The position numbers and the translations under genes are program-made. DNA of 64,000 nt from Cronobacter condimenti 1330 (lineage in GTDB: Bacteria; Pseudomonadota; Gammaproteobacteria; Enterobacterales; Enterobacteriaceae): NCBI RefSeq assembly GCF_001277255.1, contig NZ_CP012264.1:2666001-2730000 (forward strand), given 5' to 3'. Shown piece after piece: positions 16,929 through 26,410 of this stretch (within the stretch, counting starts at the first letter, position 1; every line of letters starts with the position of its first letter). A model generated the notes under the pieces. That model was not told the origin of the DNA. It did not search any database and saw nothing but the letters and a program-made list of their open reading frames with translations.

Positions 16929-18197
16929 TCATAACCGTGTCGTCAGTGTATTTACGCGCTGCTGGTTATAGCGATACGCGAAGCAGACCAGTTGCTGGCT
17001 GACAATGCCCGCTCGGTGATATCCCCAGCGCCCGACGCCAGGCTGTCCACGCAGCCAGTTGAGAAACGCTGTACAGGACTGAAGCGAGATGGCCTGCGGA
17101 TCGGGCGGCACCTTCTCACCGGTCAGTATTCCAATCATCTTGCAGGTGATCCCGTTCTCCCACTGCTGCCATCGGTTTTTCCACCAGCCAATCCGCCAGC
17201 TCCCGCAATGCCGGTAGACGTGCTGCGCCATGGTTTCCGCTAGCGCCTCTTCCACCACAAACCACAGGCTTGTTTTCCCGGCGCTGACTTCCGGCGCCCA
17301 GGCTGTGATAGCCGCGCCGCGCAGCACACATTCATGCGCCAGACTATGGCAGGTCACCTCAGGGAAACGTCGTCGAAGCCACTGAAAATGTCCGTGAATA
17401 GCGATGACCGGGCGCAGCACGGCCCCCGGATCGTTACGCCGCAGCGCCACATCGCCATAGTGAATGTCGTCAAACTGGCGACGACGCATAAACCGCGCCT
17501 CCTGCTCCCTGATCCGCGCCTCGCCATGCAAGGCACAGATGGCGCTTTCTGGCGCGCCCCCTGCGTAGCGCAGCGCGACATCCGGCTGCCAGTCGCAATA
17601 GCTGGAGGTGATTTGCAGAACCTGTCCGGTCTGCGCATCCGTACTCAGCACCATATACAGGGGCTGATCCGGCGCCTGCCCCAGTACCGGCACGGTAAAT
17701 ACCTGCGTGGCGATATGCCTGACGGGTGACGTTACCGGGCAGAGATGCGCCTCACACCAGGCTGCCGCCTGTGCAAGCGTTCGATAATATGCGCGTTCGC
17801 TGTGCGACTCTCCGCGCCACACCCGCGCCAGGCACTGGCGAATCGCGTTTTGCTGCCGGACATTCGGCTGTTGGGGAGTAAATACTTTACGGCATTCGCG
17901 ACACTGCAGGCGTTTACGGCCACACGCCGTGGCGCCGTAATGGATAATCGACGGGCTGGCGCAGTGCGGGCACCCCGTACCGCTATGTTTAAGTTTCTGC
18001 GCCAGAAAGCGTGCATACCATTCATTGAAAAGCGGTTCATTAAAGAGCGGCGGCAGGCTGCCGCATCGCGAGCAGTGGAGTGCCGGGTATCCGAGTCGAT
18101 AAACAGGTTGTTGATAATCACGGGAATCCGCCACGCCTAAATTCGGGCATGACCAGCTTTTACATACATTCAACCTGACCTTTAACGCTGTTGCCAT
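16929..18197 (-). CDS. Uncharacterised zinc-ribbon protein, possibly transposase-derived
   Basis: A 422-residue protein I cannot assign to a named family. The N-terminus carries paired Cys motifs: CKSWSC (~12-17), CSRCG (~40-44), CPHC (~75-78) and CRECRKVF (~98-105); the last two resemble an IS1 InsA-type zinc ribbon, with YGATACGRKRLQC between them. A helix-rich part follows, then a beta-rich segment starting MVLSTDAQTGQVLQI, which has the look of an RNase H-like core, but no complete DDE triad can be asserted. No inverted repeats or target duplications are seen, so it is not a mobile element as it stands. Start ATG at 18197 follows GGCGGTAAGA. It is divergent from the nucleotidase gene. Confidence 0.6.
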   Translation of the reverse strand: MATALKVRLNVCKSWSCPNLGVADSRDYQQPVYRLGYPALHCSRCGSLPPLFNEPLFNEWYARFLAQKLKHSGTGCPHCASPSIIHYGATACGRKRLQCRECRKVFTPQQPNVRQQNAIRQCLARVWRGESHSERAYYRTLAQAAAWCEAHLCPVTSPVRHIATQVFTVPVLGQAPDQPLYMVLSTDAQTGQVLQITSSYCDWQPDVALRYAGGAPESAICALHGEARIREQEARFMRRRQFDDIHYGDVALRRNDPGAVLRPVIAIHGHFQWLRRRFPEVTCHSLAHECVLRGAAITAWAPEVSAGKTSLWFVVEEALAETMAQHVYRHCGSWRIGWWKNRWQQWENGITCKMIGILTGEKVPPDPQAISLQSCTAFLNWLRGQPGVGRWGYHRAGIVSQQLVCFAYRYNQQRVNTLTTRL

Positions 18198-18346
18198 TCT
18201 TACCGCCCACTTATTTTGTCAGTTGCCTGATTCTGAAAAGGCTTCACCAGACGGTTTGTGCATGTAATCACAAAAGCCAACCCGCACGCGGAAAAAAATA
18301 ACCTGGCATGACGTTTTTTATTTTCCGTTATTAAGGAGCAATAGCG

Positions 18347-19906
18347 ATGAAAAGAGCAATAGTGTCTTTACTGGTGGCCGTGGGCGTGTCATTACCTGTT
18401 TTTGCGCAGGACGTGACCATTATTTATACCAACGACTTACATGCCCATGTCGAGCCTTATAAAGTGCCGTGGATAGCCGACGGCAAGCGTGATGTCGGCG
18501 GCTTTGCCACAATTTCAGCCCTGGTCAAACAAGAAAAGGCCCGCAACAAAGCCACGTTTTTCTTCGATGCCGGGGATTATTTTACCGGCCCTTATATCAG
18601 CAGCCTGACAAAAGGGCGCGCAATTATTGATATTATGAATACGATGTCATTTGATGCGGCGTCTGTCGGCAATCATGAATTCGATCATGGCTGGAATAAT
18701 ACGCTGGTACAGTTAAGCCAGGCGACATTCCCGGTATTACTGGGCAATGTGTTTTATCAAAACAGCGACATGCCCTTCTGGAATAAACCCTACGTTATTC
18801 TGGAAAAAGACGGCGTAAAAATTGGCGTCATTGGATTGCACGGCGTGTTCGCCTTTAACGATACGGTCTCGTCGTCGACGCGTCAGGGTATTGAGGCGCG
18901 CGATGAAGTGAAATGGCTGCAACATTATCTCGACGAGTTACGCGGCAAAGTCGATGTCACGGTCGCGCTTATCCATGAAGGCGTGCCGGGCCGTCAGTCC
19001 AGCCTTGGCAGCACGGATGTGAAACGCGCGCTGAATAAAGATATTCAGACTGCAAGCCATGTCAAAGGGCTGGATATTCTGATTACCGGCCACGCGCATA
19101 CCGGCACCCCGGAACCGATTAAAGTAGGCGACACGCTGATTATGTCTACCGACAGCGGCGGTGTGGACATCGGCAAGCTGGTGCTGGATGTGTCGCCAGG
19201 CGCACATCGTCATCAGGTGAAAAGCTTTGAACTCAAAACCCTCTACGCCGACGATTTCACGCCCGATCCGACGACGCAAAAACGTATCGATGAATGGAAC
19301 AAAAAACTGGCCGAAACTGTCCGCCAGCCCATTGGCGACACCCCCATTACGCTTACGCGCGCCTATGGCGAATCCTCTCCGCTTGGCAATCTCTTTACCG
19401 ATGCGATGATGGCAGCGGCCCCTGACGCACAGCTGGCGCTCACCAACTCCGGTGGCCTGCGTGACGACATCCCCGCAGGCAAGATCACCTACGGCGGCAT
19501 TATTAGCGCGTTCCCCTTCCCGAACGAACTGACCGTGATGGATCTTTCCGGCAAGCAGTTAAGTCGCCTTATGGAGCACAGCGCGGCGCTGACCAATGGG
19601 GTACTGCAAGTGTCGAAAGGCGTGATAATGCGCTATGACGCGTCAAAACCTGTCGGCCAGCGCGTGGTGCAATTCACACTTAACGGCAAACCCATCAGCG
19701 ACAACACGGTGTATCGCGTGGCGACTAACAGCTTTCTTGCGCCGGGCGGCGACGGCTTTATGGATTTCAGCGAAGGCAAAAATAAGCAAGTGCGCGGCGG
19801 CTATAACCTCTCAGATGCCGTTATCGATTATCTGAAAAACGGTCATCAGATTGTCCCTGCTGACGTCCAGGAAATGCGCGTCAGTAAAGCAGCGGCCCAG
19901 AACTGA
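18347..19906 (+). CDS. Secreted 5'-nucleotidase/UDP-sugar hydrolase-family metallophosphatase
   Basis: Periplasmic two-metal phosphoesterase of the UshA family with 519 residues. A signal peptide (~1-20, ending PVFAQ) is followed by the calcineurin-like domain with metal motifs YTNDLHAH, DAGDYFTG, VGNHEFDHG and ITGHAHTGTPEP. The C-terminal 5'-nucleotidase domain (~330-515) has NSGGLRDDIPAG and the nucleobase-stacking type region. Likely substrates are nucleotides or nucleotide sugars (inference). It is followed after about 54 bases by an arylsulfotransferase-fold gene with its own ribosome site. It is not ushA itself by position. Confidence 0.88.
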   Translation: MKRAIVSLLVAVGVSLPVFAQDVTIIYTNDLHAHVEPYKVPWIADGKRDVGGFATISALVKQEKARNKATFFFDAGDYFTGPYISSLTKGRAIIDIMNTMSFDAASVGNHEFDHGWNNTLVQLSQATFPVLLGNVFYQNSDMPFWNKPYVILEKDGVKIGVIGLHGVFAFNDTVSSSTRQGIEARDEVKWLQHYLDELRGKVDVTVALIHEGVPGRQSSLGSTDVKRALNKDIQTASHVKGLDILITGHAHTGTPEPIKVGDTLIMSTDSGGVDIGKLVLDVSPGAHRHQVKSFELKTLYADDFTPDPTTQKRIDEWNKKLAETVRQPIGDTPITLTRAYGESSPLGNLFTDAMMAAAPDAQLALTNSGGLRDDIPAGKITYGGIISAFPFPNELTVMDLSGKQLSRLMEHSAALTNGVLQVSKGVIMRYDASKPVGQRVVQFTLNGKPISDNTVYRVATNSFLAPGGDGFMDFSEGKNKQVRGGYNLSDAVIDYLKNGHQIVPADVQEMRVSKAAAQN

Positions 19907-19960
19907 TCGGCGATAACGCCCCGGCACGCTTTGCCTTCATTTTCTTAAAGGAACCGAATA

Positions 19961-21487
19961 ATGACTGTTGTCCATGTGCAAACTGAACTTGCGCCTGCCA
20001 ATAACCAGCTGGCAGCGTATGTTTATTTCCGAAGCGATACGCCAGTGACCTTTACCTATACGGTCGCAGGCCGCACAACCAGCCCCGGCAGTATCGATTT
20101 TACTTACACGCTGGATCGCTGGGTAACCAATACGCAATCGCTGATCAAAGTCCCGGTGATTGGCCTGTATGCGAATTACGCGAATCAGGTTCGCATTATT
20201 TTTACCGAGCAAAACGGCAATGTGGCGTACGACAGTACGCTGGTTATCAGCACCGAAAACCAGACTTACCGCGACGCGACGATATTTCATCTCGATATTG
20301 AGCAGACCGACCCGCAACGTTTTACCACCGTCTGGGGAAATAGCTGGTTGATGACGACATTTTGCGATGGCTACGATCGCAACGGCGATTTACGCTGCTA
20401 TTACGAGGCGCCTTATCGCAACCAGATGCTGAAAACTCACGACGGTTATTTTTATATTGGTAGCGATGAAGATGAGCACTGGTATGCCCGCCGGTTTTAC
20501 AAAATCGATATTCTGGGCAACCCGGTGCTGGAATATGAATTACGCGACGAGAACGGTAACCGGTATACCAATACGCACGATTTAACGTGGGATACTGCCG
20601 GGAACCTTTATATGATCGCCAGCGATTACCCGGATAGATCTACCGCGACAATGCGTGACGATGCATGGATCCTGAAGTTTGACGACAGCACCGGCAAAAT
20701 GCTCTGGCGGAAAAATTTCACCACCGCATTTGATAGCAGCAACATTCTTAATAACAGCGGCGCCAACGATGTGCATTTCAATTCACTCTCGCATATCCCT
20801 GAAAGCGCGAATAACAGCGAAGCGATCATTGTCCATTCACGCACCGCCAGCGTGACACTGGGTATTTCACCGGATGATGGCCATATTTTATGGTCTATCG
20901 ATACCGGCAAATATAACCCTGACGTTCCGGCTTACGAGACGGTGCCGCGGCTCGATACCAGCGGCATTCAGGAGAGCGATAACGGCGCACATACCGTTTT
21001 TGTCACGCAAAACAGTTATTTCAATGACTTTAACGATATCAGCACCGGGAAATTTGTTTTATCGCTCTTTAATAACCGCTCCTGTGCAGATGCGAACGCA
21101 AAAGCCGTGGTGCGCCCCATTAATGAAGCGGCAACCGTAACCCCTTATCGCGCCTTGCCCATACAAGTGCTGTTTTATGCCGTGGATCTCGCAGCCAGTA
21201 CGGTGAAGCAGGTGGGCACCGTGATCACCTTCCCGCAGGCGCGTGTCCCGCAAATCACCGATTTCATGGGGGCCGTCTTTGACTATGGCAATTACTACAC
21301 CGTGTATACAAACCTTGCGCGGTCGTTTTTTATTACCGACGCCACCGGCAATGTTATCGCTACGGTTTACGATGTGATTTGTACGCTTGATGGTTATCCG
21401 GAATTTCCCGGCCAGTGCTATCGCGCGCGGCTCTTTTCTCAAAATGAATTGCAGTCGTTAGTCACTACGGCATTTACGCTTGCATAA
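19961..21487 (+). CDS. Arylsulfotransferase (ASST)-fold protein lacking the catalytic His
   Basis: A 508-residue protein that matches the ASST family: an N-terminal beta domain (~10-100, with VPVIGLYANYANQVRI), then a six-bladed propeller. Compared with Escherichia AssT, which uses His252, His356, Arg374 and a transient sulfo-His436, I align His206 (THDLTWD), His272 (NDVHFNSL) and Arg294 (VHSRTAS) with the first three, but the fourth position reads TQN (Asn351) where AssT has TQH. No signal peptide is present, although AssT is periplasmic; the start is firm because AAGGA precedes ATG at good spacing. No dsbL/dsbI pair follows. The usual ASST chemistry is therefore doubtful. Residue alignment is from memory. 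Confidence 0.75.
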   Translation: MTVVHVQTELAPANNQLAAYVYFRSDTPVTFTYTVAGRTTSPGSIDFTYTLDRWVTNTQSLIKVPVIGLYANYANQVRIIFTEQNGNVAYDSTLVISTENQTYRDATIFHLDIEQTDPQRFTTVWGNSWLMTTFCDGYDRNGDLRCYYEAPYRNQMLKTHDGYFYIGSDEDEHWYARRFYKIDILGNPVLEYELRDENGNRYTNTHDLTWDTAGNLYMIASDYPDRSTATMRDDAWILKFDDSTGKMLWRKNFTTAFDSSNILNNSGANDVHFNSLSHIPESANNSEAIIVHSRTASVTLGISPDDGHILWSIDTGKYNPDVPAYETVPRLDTSGIQESDNGAHTVFVTQNSYFNDFNDISTGKFVLSLFNNRSCADANAKAVVRPINEAATVTPYRALPIQVLFYAVDLAASTVKQVGTVITFPQARVPQITDFMGAVFDYGNYYTVYTNLARSFFITDATGNVIATVYDVICTLDGYPEFPGQCYRARLFSQNELQSLVTTAFTLA

Positions 21488-21502
21488 ATGTCGCGCACAG
21501 CA

Positions 21503-21540
21503 ACACAGACAGGCCTGCAAGCGGGCCTGTCTGTGTCATT
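21503..21540. terminator. Bidirectional hairpin between the ASST-like and SDR genes
   Basis: ACACAGACAGGCC and GGCCTGTCTGTGT make a perfect 13-base stem with an 8-base loop, between two convergent genes. T-runs are short, so termination is likely but unproven. Confidence 0.6.
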
Positions 21541-21560
21541 GTAACCATCGGGTCGAGGCG

Positions 21561-22355
21561 TTACAGAATCGAACGGAAGGTGCCGCCTTCGACGCGCACC
21601 GCCGCACCGTTGGAGGCAGCACCCAGCGGGCTTGCCAGTAGCGCGACCATCGCGGCAATTTCATCGGCGTCGATCATACGTGCAATCAGCGAGCTGGGGC
21701 GGTAAGTCGCAAAGAAATTCGCCTCAATCTGCGCATCCGTCATGTCTGGCTGTGGGGCAGTCTGACGCAGATAATCCATAATCCCTTCTGAGCGGGTGGC
21801 CGAGGGCAATATGCTGTTGACCGTAACCCCGGTACCTTTGGTGAGTTCCGCCATACCGCGAGACACCGCAAGCTGAGCCGATTTGCTCACCCCGTAGTGG
21901 ATCATGTCCGGCGGTGTAAACGCCCCCACTTCGCTGGAGATAAAAATAACGCGCCCCCAGTTGCTCTTAAGCATCGCAGGAAAATAGTGGCGGGAGAGCC
22001 GCACCCCGGACATCACATTAACGTCAAACATCCGCAGCCACGCCTCGTCATCAATTTCCGCAAACGGCGTTGCCTCATAAAAGCCCAGATTGTTCACCAG
22101 AATATCCGTCTGTGGCTGATGGGCCACAAGCGTCGCGACGCCCTCCACGGTACTGACATCCGCCAGCACGCCGGTAACACGCCCGCCGGGCGCAGCGGCC
22201 TCAATTGCAGCGACCGCGGCGGCAAGCTTCGCGCTGTCGCGCCCGGTGAGGGTCACCGCCGCGCCTTCCTGTGCCAGCCTGCGGGCAATGGCCAGGCCAA
22301 TCCCCGCCGTGGCTGCCGTGACTACCGCCGTTTTGCCGTTCAGTTGCAAATCCAT
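21561..22355 (-). CDS. Short-chain dehydrogenase/reductase
   Basis: Classical NAD(P)-dependent SDR of 264 residues. The cofactor motif is TAATAGIGLAIARR (~14-27), NNLG lies at ~88-91, and the catalytic triad region contains SSEVGAF and YGVSK (Tyr-x-x-x-Lys). The substrate is unknown. It starts 9 bases after the DJ-1/PfpI gene on the same strand, so the two form an operon, likely controlled by the divergent LysR gene. Resembles annotated 3-oxoacyl-ACP reductase-like enzymes, but that label is not supported by context. Confidence 0.85.
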   Translation of the reverse strand: MDLQLNGKTAVVTAATAGIGLAIARRLAQEGAAVTLTGRDSAKLAAAVAAIEAAAPGGRVTGVLADVSTVEGVATLVAHQPQTDILVNNLGFYEATPFAEIDDEAWLRMFDVNVMSGVRLSRHYFPAMLKSNWGRVIFISSEVGAFTPPDMIHYGVSKSAQLAVSRGMAELTKGTGVTVNSILPSATRSEGIMDYLRQTAPQPDMTDAQIEANFFATYRPSSLIARMIDADEIAAMVALLASPLGAASNGAAVRVEGGTFRSIL

Positions 22356-22364
22356 ACCTGTTCC

Positions 22365-23231
22365 TTACTGATGTTTAACAGAAGATGATTTCAGACGTGA
22401 GAGCAACGCCTGCGCGACGCCCGATGCCGACGCCGGGTTCTGCCCGGTGATGAGCTCACGGTCCGTCACGATATGCGCGGTAAAGGGCTCGGTGTTGCTG
22501 CTGTATTTTCCACCCGCCTGCTCCAGCGCAGTTTGCGGGTAAAATTTCATCGCACCGCCTTTGGGCAGCAGCCCTTTGGCTATCTCCTCTTCCGCATCAC
22601 TGATAACCGTCATCCGGTAGCCCGCGTAGATCCAGCCAGGCTGTGCGGCTGCATGGCCTGTCTTGGCCAGCGTGCGGGTAAATGCCTGTGCGTCCGGCAG
22701 CGTAGAGAGCAGCGCGATGGGTCCGTGGCAGACCAGCGCCGTCGGCTTACCGGCGGCATGAAAAGCGGCCAGCGCCTCACCCACCGCCGGGCTTGCCAGC
22801 AGATCCTGCATCGGGGCATGACCGCCCGGAATATAGATTGCGTCAAACTGTCCGTAGCCTCTCTGTGCGGCGCGCGCCAGGCTAATGACCGGCGAGGCGT
22901 CAGGCGAGGTGAGCTTCAGGGTGTCGAGAAGTGCCCGATGCATGCGACGCGCGTTCTCGTCGTTATTGAAATACATCTTGTCGTCAGAGGATTTATCCAG
23001 CGTCGGCGCGAGGCCGTTCGGGGTTGCGAACGTCACCTGATGTCCGGCATCGAGCAGGCGTTTTACCGGCTGCATCAGTTCATTGAGATAAAACCCCGTC
23101 GGGAAGACTTTGCCGTCTTTGAGATCCAGATGGTCGGCGTCAGATAGCACCACCAGCACGCTGGCAGCCTGCGCATGCAGCGCCGCGAGGCCGAGCGCGG
23201 CGGTGAGGACAAGATGGCGAATGATTTTCAT
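22365..23231 (-). CDS. Secreted DJ-1/PfpI-family protein
   Basis: Type 1 glutamine amidotransferase-like fold of 288 residues. The start at 23231 is chosen because CAGGAGCATCT precedes it; a longer frame adds unconserved residues. An N-terminal signal peptide (about MKIIRHLVLTAALGLAALHAQA) predicts export to the periplasm. The nucleophile elbow is LVCHGPIAL with Cys, next to GGHAPMQDL. Related proteins are chaperone, glyoxalase III-like or hydrolase enzymes; activity here is unknown. First gene of an operon with the SDR. Confidence 0.82.
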   Translation of the reverse strand: MKIIRHLVLTAALGLAALHAQAASVLVVLSDADHLDLKDGKVFPTGFYLNELMQPVKRLLDAGHQVTFATPNGLAPTLDKSSDDKMYFNNDENARRMHRALLDTLKLTSPDASPVISLARAAQRGYGQFDAIYIPGGHAPMQDLLASPAVGEALAAFHAAGKPTALVCHGPIALLSTLPDAQAFTRTLAKTGHAAAQPGWIYAGYRMTVISDAEEEIAKGLLPKGGAMKFYPQTALEQAGGKYSSNTEPFTAHIVTDRELITGQNPASASGVAQALLSRLKSSSVKHQ

Positions 23232-23355
23232 AGATGCTCCTGTGCAGTGTTCGGGTAAGGCGCAAGCCACGCTTGCGCAATGGGCACACTGTAGTGTTTC
23301 CTAAAAAGTGGATAAACTACCGCAAGAGACATTCATTTGTTCTTCAGGAGACATA

Positions 23356-24258
23356 ATGAGCCGACGCTTCGCCCATCTCAGCGATGTGGAAATTTTCGTC
23401 ACGATTATTGAAAAGGGGTCGATCACGGCGGCGGCAGTGACGCTCGCGACCACGGCGTCGGTGTTAAGCCGCGCGCTGACGCGGCTCGAGACACGCCTCG
23501 GCGTGCAGCTGGTAAGGCGCACTACGCGCCAGCTGAGCCTGACGCAGGCCGGTCGCCACTACTACGAACAGGCGTGCAGCGCTTTCGGGGTATTTGAGCG
23601 CGCCGAGCGCGATATTCAAGGGCGCGGCGCGGAGACGGTGGGCCATGTCCGGCTCAGCGCACCCACCACCTATGCGCATTACCGGCTTCCGGCACTGTTA
23701 CAGCGGTTCGCCGTGCAGTATCCGGGTATCACCGTCGAGCTGAATATTACCAACCGTAATGTGGATCTGGTGGCCGAAGGGTATGATCTGGCGATTCGTC
23801 TGGGGACGCTGCCCGACAGCCGCCTGGTGGCGCGTAAGCTGGAGGACGCGCGGCTGTGTCTGGTCGCAGCCCCGGTCTATCTGCAACAGCACGGCGAGCC
23901 GCAGCACATCAGCGACCTTGCGCGTCATCACTGCCTGCCGTTTATCATGCCGAGCAGCGGGCGCATCGCCAGCTGGAGCCTCTGTGAGAATGACCAGCCT
24001 GTGGAGTGGACACCCAAAGGGCAGATACAAGTTTCTGATGACATTCTGGGCGTGATTTCTCTTGCCACCCGTGGCGCGGGCATTTGTCAGACCTACGATT
24101 TTATCGCGCGGCCTTTAATGGCAAGCGGCCTGCTGCGCGAGATTTTGCCGCACACCCGCGGGCGCACACGCCCTTTCTCGCTGATTTACGCGCCGCACAA
24201 GGGGCTTTCTTCCGCCAGCGAGGCGCTGATCCGATTTATGCAGCAGGTGACAGATTAA
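23356..24258 (+). CDS. LysR-family transcriptional regulator
   Basis: About 300 residues with an N-terminal winged helix-turn-helix (~5-65, containing GSITAAAVTLATTASVLSRALTRLE) and a C-terminal effector-binding domain. The ATG at 23356 is preferred because AGGAG lies 5 bases upstream; the earlier in-frame start at 23308 lacks one and would extend beyond the usual LysR N-terminus. The gene is divergent from the DJ-1/PfpI - SDR operon, the standard LysR arrangement, so it probably controls that operon. It belongs to the CrgA/AaeR-like subgroup by the RTTRQLSLTQAG motif. Confidence 0.88.
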   Translation: MSRRFAHLSDVEIFVTIIEKGSITAAAVTLATTASVLSRALTRLETRLGVQLVRRTTRQLSLTQAGRHYYEQACSAFGVFERAERDIQGRGAETVGHVRLSAPTTYAHYRLPALLQRFAVQYPGITVELNITNRNVDLVAEGYDLAIRLGTLPDSRLVARKLEDARLCLVAAPVYLQQHGEPQHISDLARHHCLPFIMPSSGRIASWSLCENDQPVEWTPKGQIQVSDDILGVISLATRGAGICQTYDFIARPLMASGLLREILPHTRGRTRPFSLIYAPHKGLSSASEALIRFMQQVTD

Positions 24259-24265
24259 GCGCCGG

Positions 24266-25807
24266 TTATGTCAGGCGCACCGCCCGGTTGCGCCCGGTGC
24301 TTTTCGCCTGATAGAGCGCCGCATCGGCACCTTTGATAAGCGCCGTCAGGCATTCCATCCGCCCGTTCGATACCATGCTGTAGCAACCGGCGCTTATCGT
24401 CACAACGCCTTCCGGCAGTTCGGTATCCGGGTGCGGCAGCGCTTTCTCGCGCACCATGCGCACGACTTTTTCGGCAACGCGCTCTGCGTCGTCCGGCGAG
24501 GCGTCAGAAAGCACGATAGCGAACTCCTCGCCGCCGTAACGGGCCACCAGATCGCCGTGATTAAACGATGCCTGTTGCAGCACGCCACCAATACGGCGCA
24601 GACAGGCGTCGCCCGCCACATGACCGCGGTTATCGTTGTAGCGTTTGAAATAATCTACATCAATAAGAATGAGCGACACCGGATGCCCCGTCACGGCGGA
24701 GTCCGCCAGCGCCTGTTCCAGAAAAGCGTCAAATCGTCGTCGGTTGGCAAGCCCCGTCAGGCCGTCAATCATCGCCATTGAATGCAGCGTCTGGTTAATT
24801 TTTACGAGTTCATCACGCAATGTCGCAAGCTCATTACGGTCGCGGATGTTGACTCTCACCTGGCGGAAAAGCACCGCCCCCATCAGAATAATGGCCGTCA
24901 GCAGCGCGCCGTTAATCAACAGATCCGGAATGCTGTTTTGTAGCCAGGCCGTGCGTAACGTGTCTTTATCGTAACCGGCCACCACCACAATGGGATAACG
25001 CGTAGAGCGCGCAAACCCGTAGATTCTGACGGCTTTGTCGAGCGCAGAAAGCCAGGTGGCGCTTCCCTGTCGCGAGCGCAGCAATACCTGCGTAAAAAGC
25101 GGGCTTTCAGAAAGATCCTTGTTCAGTACTTTCTCATCAAACGGGCGAATATAGAGCGGCTTACCGTCCACCAGCAGTAGCGCCAGGATGTCGTTATTCG
25201 TGAGTTCAAAATAGCTATAGAACTGGCGGAAGTAGTCCATTTTCACGGTCGCCATCACGATGCCCGCAAAACCGCCAGTGATGTCATTGATACGCAGAGA
25301 AACCGGGATAACCAGTTCGCCGCTGATTTTACTGCGCACCACATGGCCGATGTGCACGCCCATCCAGCCATGATCTTTGTGATATAGAAAATCGTCCCGG
25401 TTGGCAATGTTCTCTTCTGACGGCACGGGCGTGAGCGAACTGTTACGCCACATGCCGTGTGCATCATAGATAAAAAGCCCATCCAGTTGCGGCAGGCGCT
25501 GTTCCAGCTCCGTGAGGGAGGCGTTAAGTTCCGGGTCGGGAAGATAACCGTAGGCAAGATTGCGACGGATCTCTTGTAAGGTCAGCTCTGTCTGCAAAAA
25601 TGTGTCATCGGCCTGACGCACCTGTGAAAGCGAGAGGTTTATCGCTTTGCTCTCCGCCTCGGCCACCGTGCGATCCCAGGACAGATAGAGCGTTACCGCA
25701 TTCGCTGCGATACTGCCCGCCAGCAGGATAAACAGAAAAAACGCCAGGCTTCGGCCTAAAGGAGTATCAAGCGCTAAGATGCGAATAAACTGTCTTTTGT
25801 CAGGCAC
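24266..25807 (-). CDS. Membrane-anchored diguanylate cyclase with dCACHE-like sensor
   Basis: About 513 residues: an N-terminal helix (~18-40), a periplasmic sensor region (~41-320, double-CACHE-like), a second helix near 325-345, a short helical linker and a GGDEF domain (~370-510). The active site reads RYGGEEF, with the substrate motif DVDYFKRYND upstream. The I-site position reads NHGD rather than RxxD, so it should lack c-di-GMP feedback inhibition. The start is taken at GTG 25807 because a strong AGGAGGTG ribosome site lies at 25814-25821; an upstream in-frame GTG at 25888 has none. The resulting start VPDK resembles MPDK of DgcQ. Confidence 0.88.
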   Translation of the reverse strand: MPDKRQFIRILALDTPLGRSLAFFLFILLAGSIAANAVTLYLSWDRTVAEAESKAINLSLSQVRQADDTFLQTELTLQEIRRNLAYGYLPDPELNASLTELEQRLPQLDGLFIYDAHGMWRNSSLTPVPSEENIANRDDFLYHKDHGWMGVHIGHVVRSKISGELVIPVSLRINDITGGFAGIVMATVKMDYFRQFYSYFELTNNDILALLLVDGKPLYIRPFDEKVLNKDLSESPLFTQVLLRSRQGSATWLSALDKAVRIYGFARSTRYPIVVVAGYDKDTLRTAWLQNSIPDLLINGALLTAIILMGAVLFRQVRVNIRDRNELATLRDELVKINQTLHSMAMIDGLTGLANRRRFDAFLEQALADSAVTGHPVSLILIDVDYFKRYNDNRGHVAGDACLRRIGGVLQQASFNHGDLVARYGGEEFAIVLSDASPDDAERVAEKVVRMVREKALPHPDTELPEGVVTISAGCYSMVSNGRMECLTALIKGADAALYQAKSTGRNRAVRLT

Positions 25808-26227
25808 GACTGCCACCTCCTGCGTATCCCGTCGCGTTGCATAAATTTTACTGAAGTTTATCAGAACGGCTTTCCGGTCATTTTCCACTCACGGTTGCAC
25901 GCTATGGCTCGCACAAGCCTGAAAATTCCGGGGGTTATCTTATGAAGCTCATGGAGTAAGAATAGTACTCTTCGGGCAGGAGGGGCATTTCACGCAGGAA
26001 AGAGGCTTAACATGCGTAAAGAAAAGGTAATGAATGGCTCGCCGTCGCTAACCAATGGCATTTCCAGCGCTATCTGCGATCGCGTTCCAGGTTAAAACGA
26101 CCGATGAAAACGAGACAGGCATTGCACAGAAAAGCAGACGCAAACGCTGGTTTTCACCGCGATTTGTCTCAATTTTTCTCAACGGGATTGTTATCACTGA
26201 AAGGCGAGGCGCTAAGTGTTTGAATAG
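25808..26227. other. Non-coding region between the cyclase gene and tRNA-Ser
   Basis: About 420 bases with no credible gene; short open frames here are not conserved in appearance. It probably holds the cyclase promoter. I see no repeat or attachment-site pattern next to the tRNA-Ser end. Confidence 0.4.
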
Positions 26228-26317
26228 TGGCGGAGAGAGGGGGATTTGAACCCCCGGTAGAGTTGCCCCTACTCCGGTTTTCGAGACCGGTCCGTTCAGC
26301 CGCTCCGGCATCTCTCC
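26228..26317 (-). tRNA. serU: tRNA-Ser(CGA)
   Basis: A 90-base class II tRNA with an encoded CCA end. The acceptor GGAGAGA pairs with TCTCTCC, the anticodon loop reads TCTCGAAAA with CGA, the long variable arm is present, and the T-loop reads GGTTCAAATCC. It stands next to mtfA, as serU does in Escherichia. CGA reads serine codon UCG. Confidence 0.97.
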
Positions 26318-26410
26318 GTACTTGAGGTTGCCATGATGCCAGGATCTTTGGCATTTTAACAGTCCCTGCCTCTTCGATTTTGTTCAAGTGACGAGTTTGC
26401 GAGCAATCAG

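Noticed and set aside
16929..18197. Active insertion sequence
   Set aside because: No terminal inverted repeats or target duplications flank the zinc-ribbon gene.
26048..26311. 87-codon frame on the minus strand
   Set aside because: It contains the tRNA-Ser sequence.
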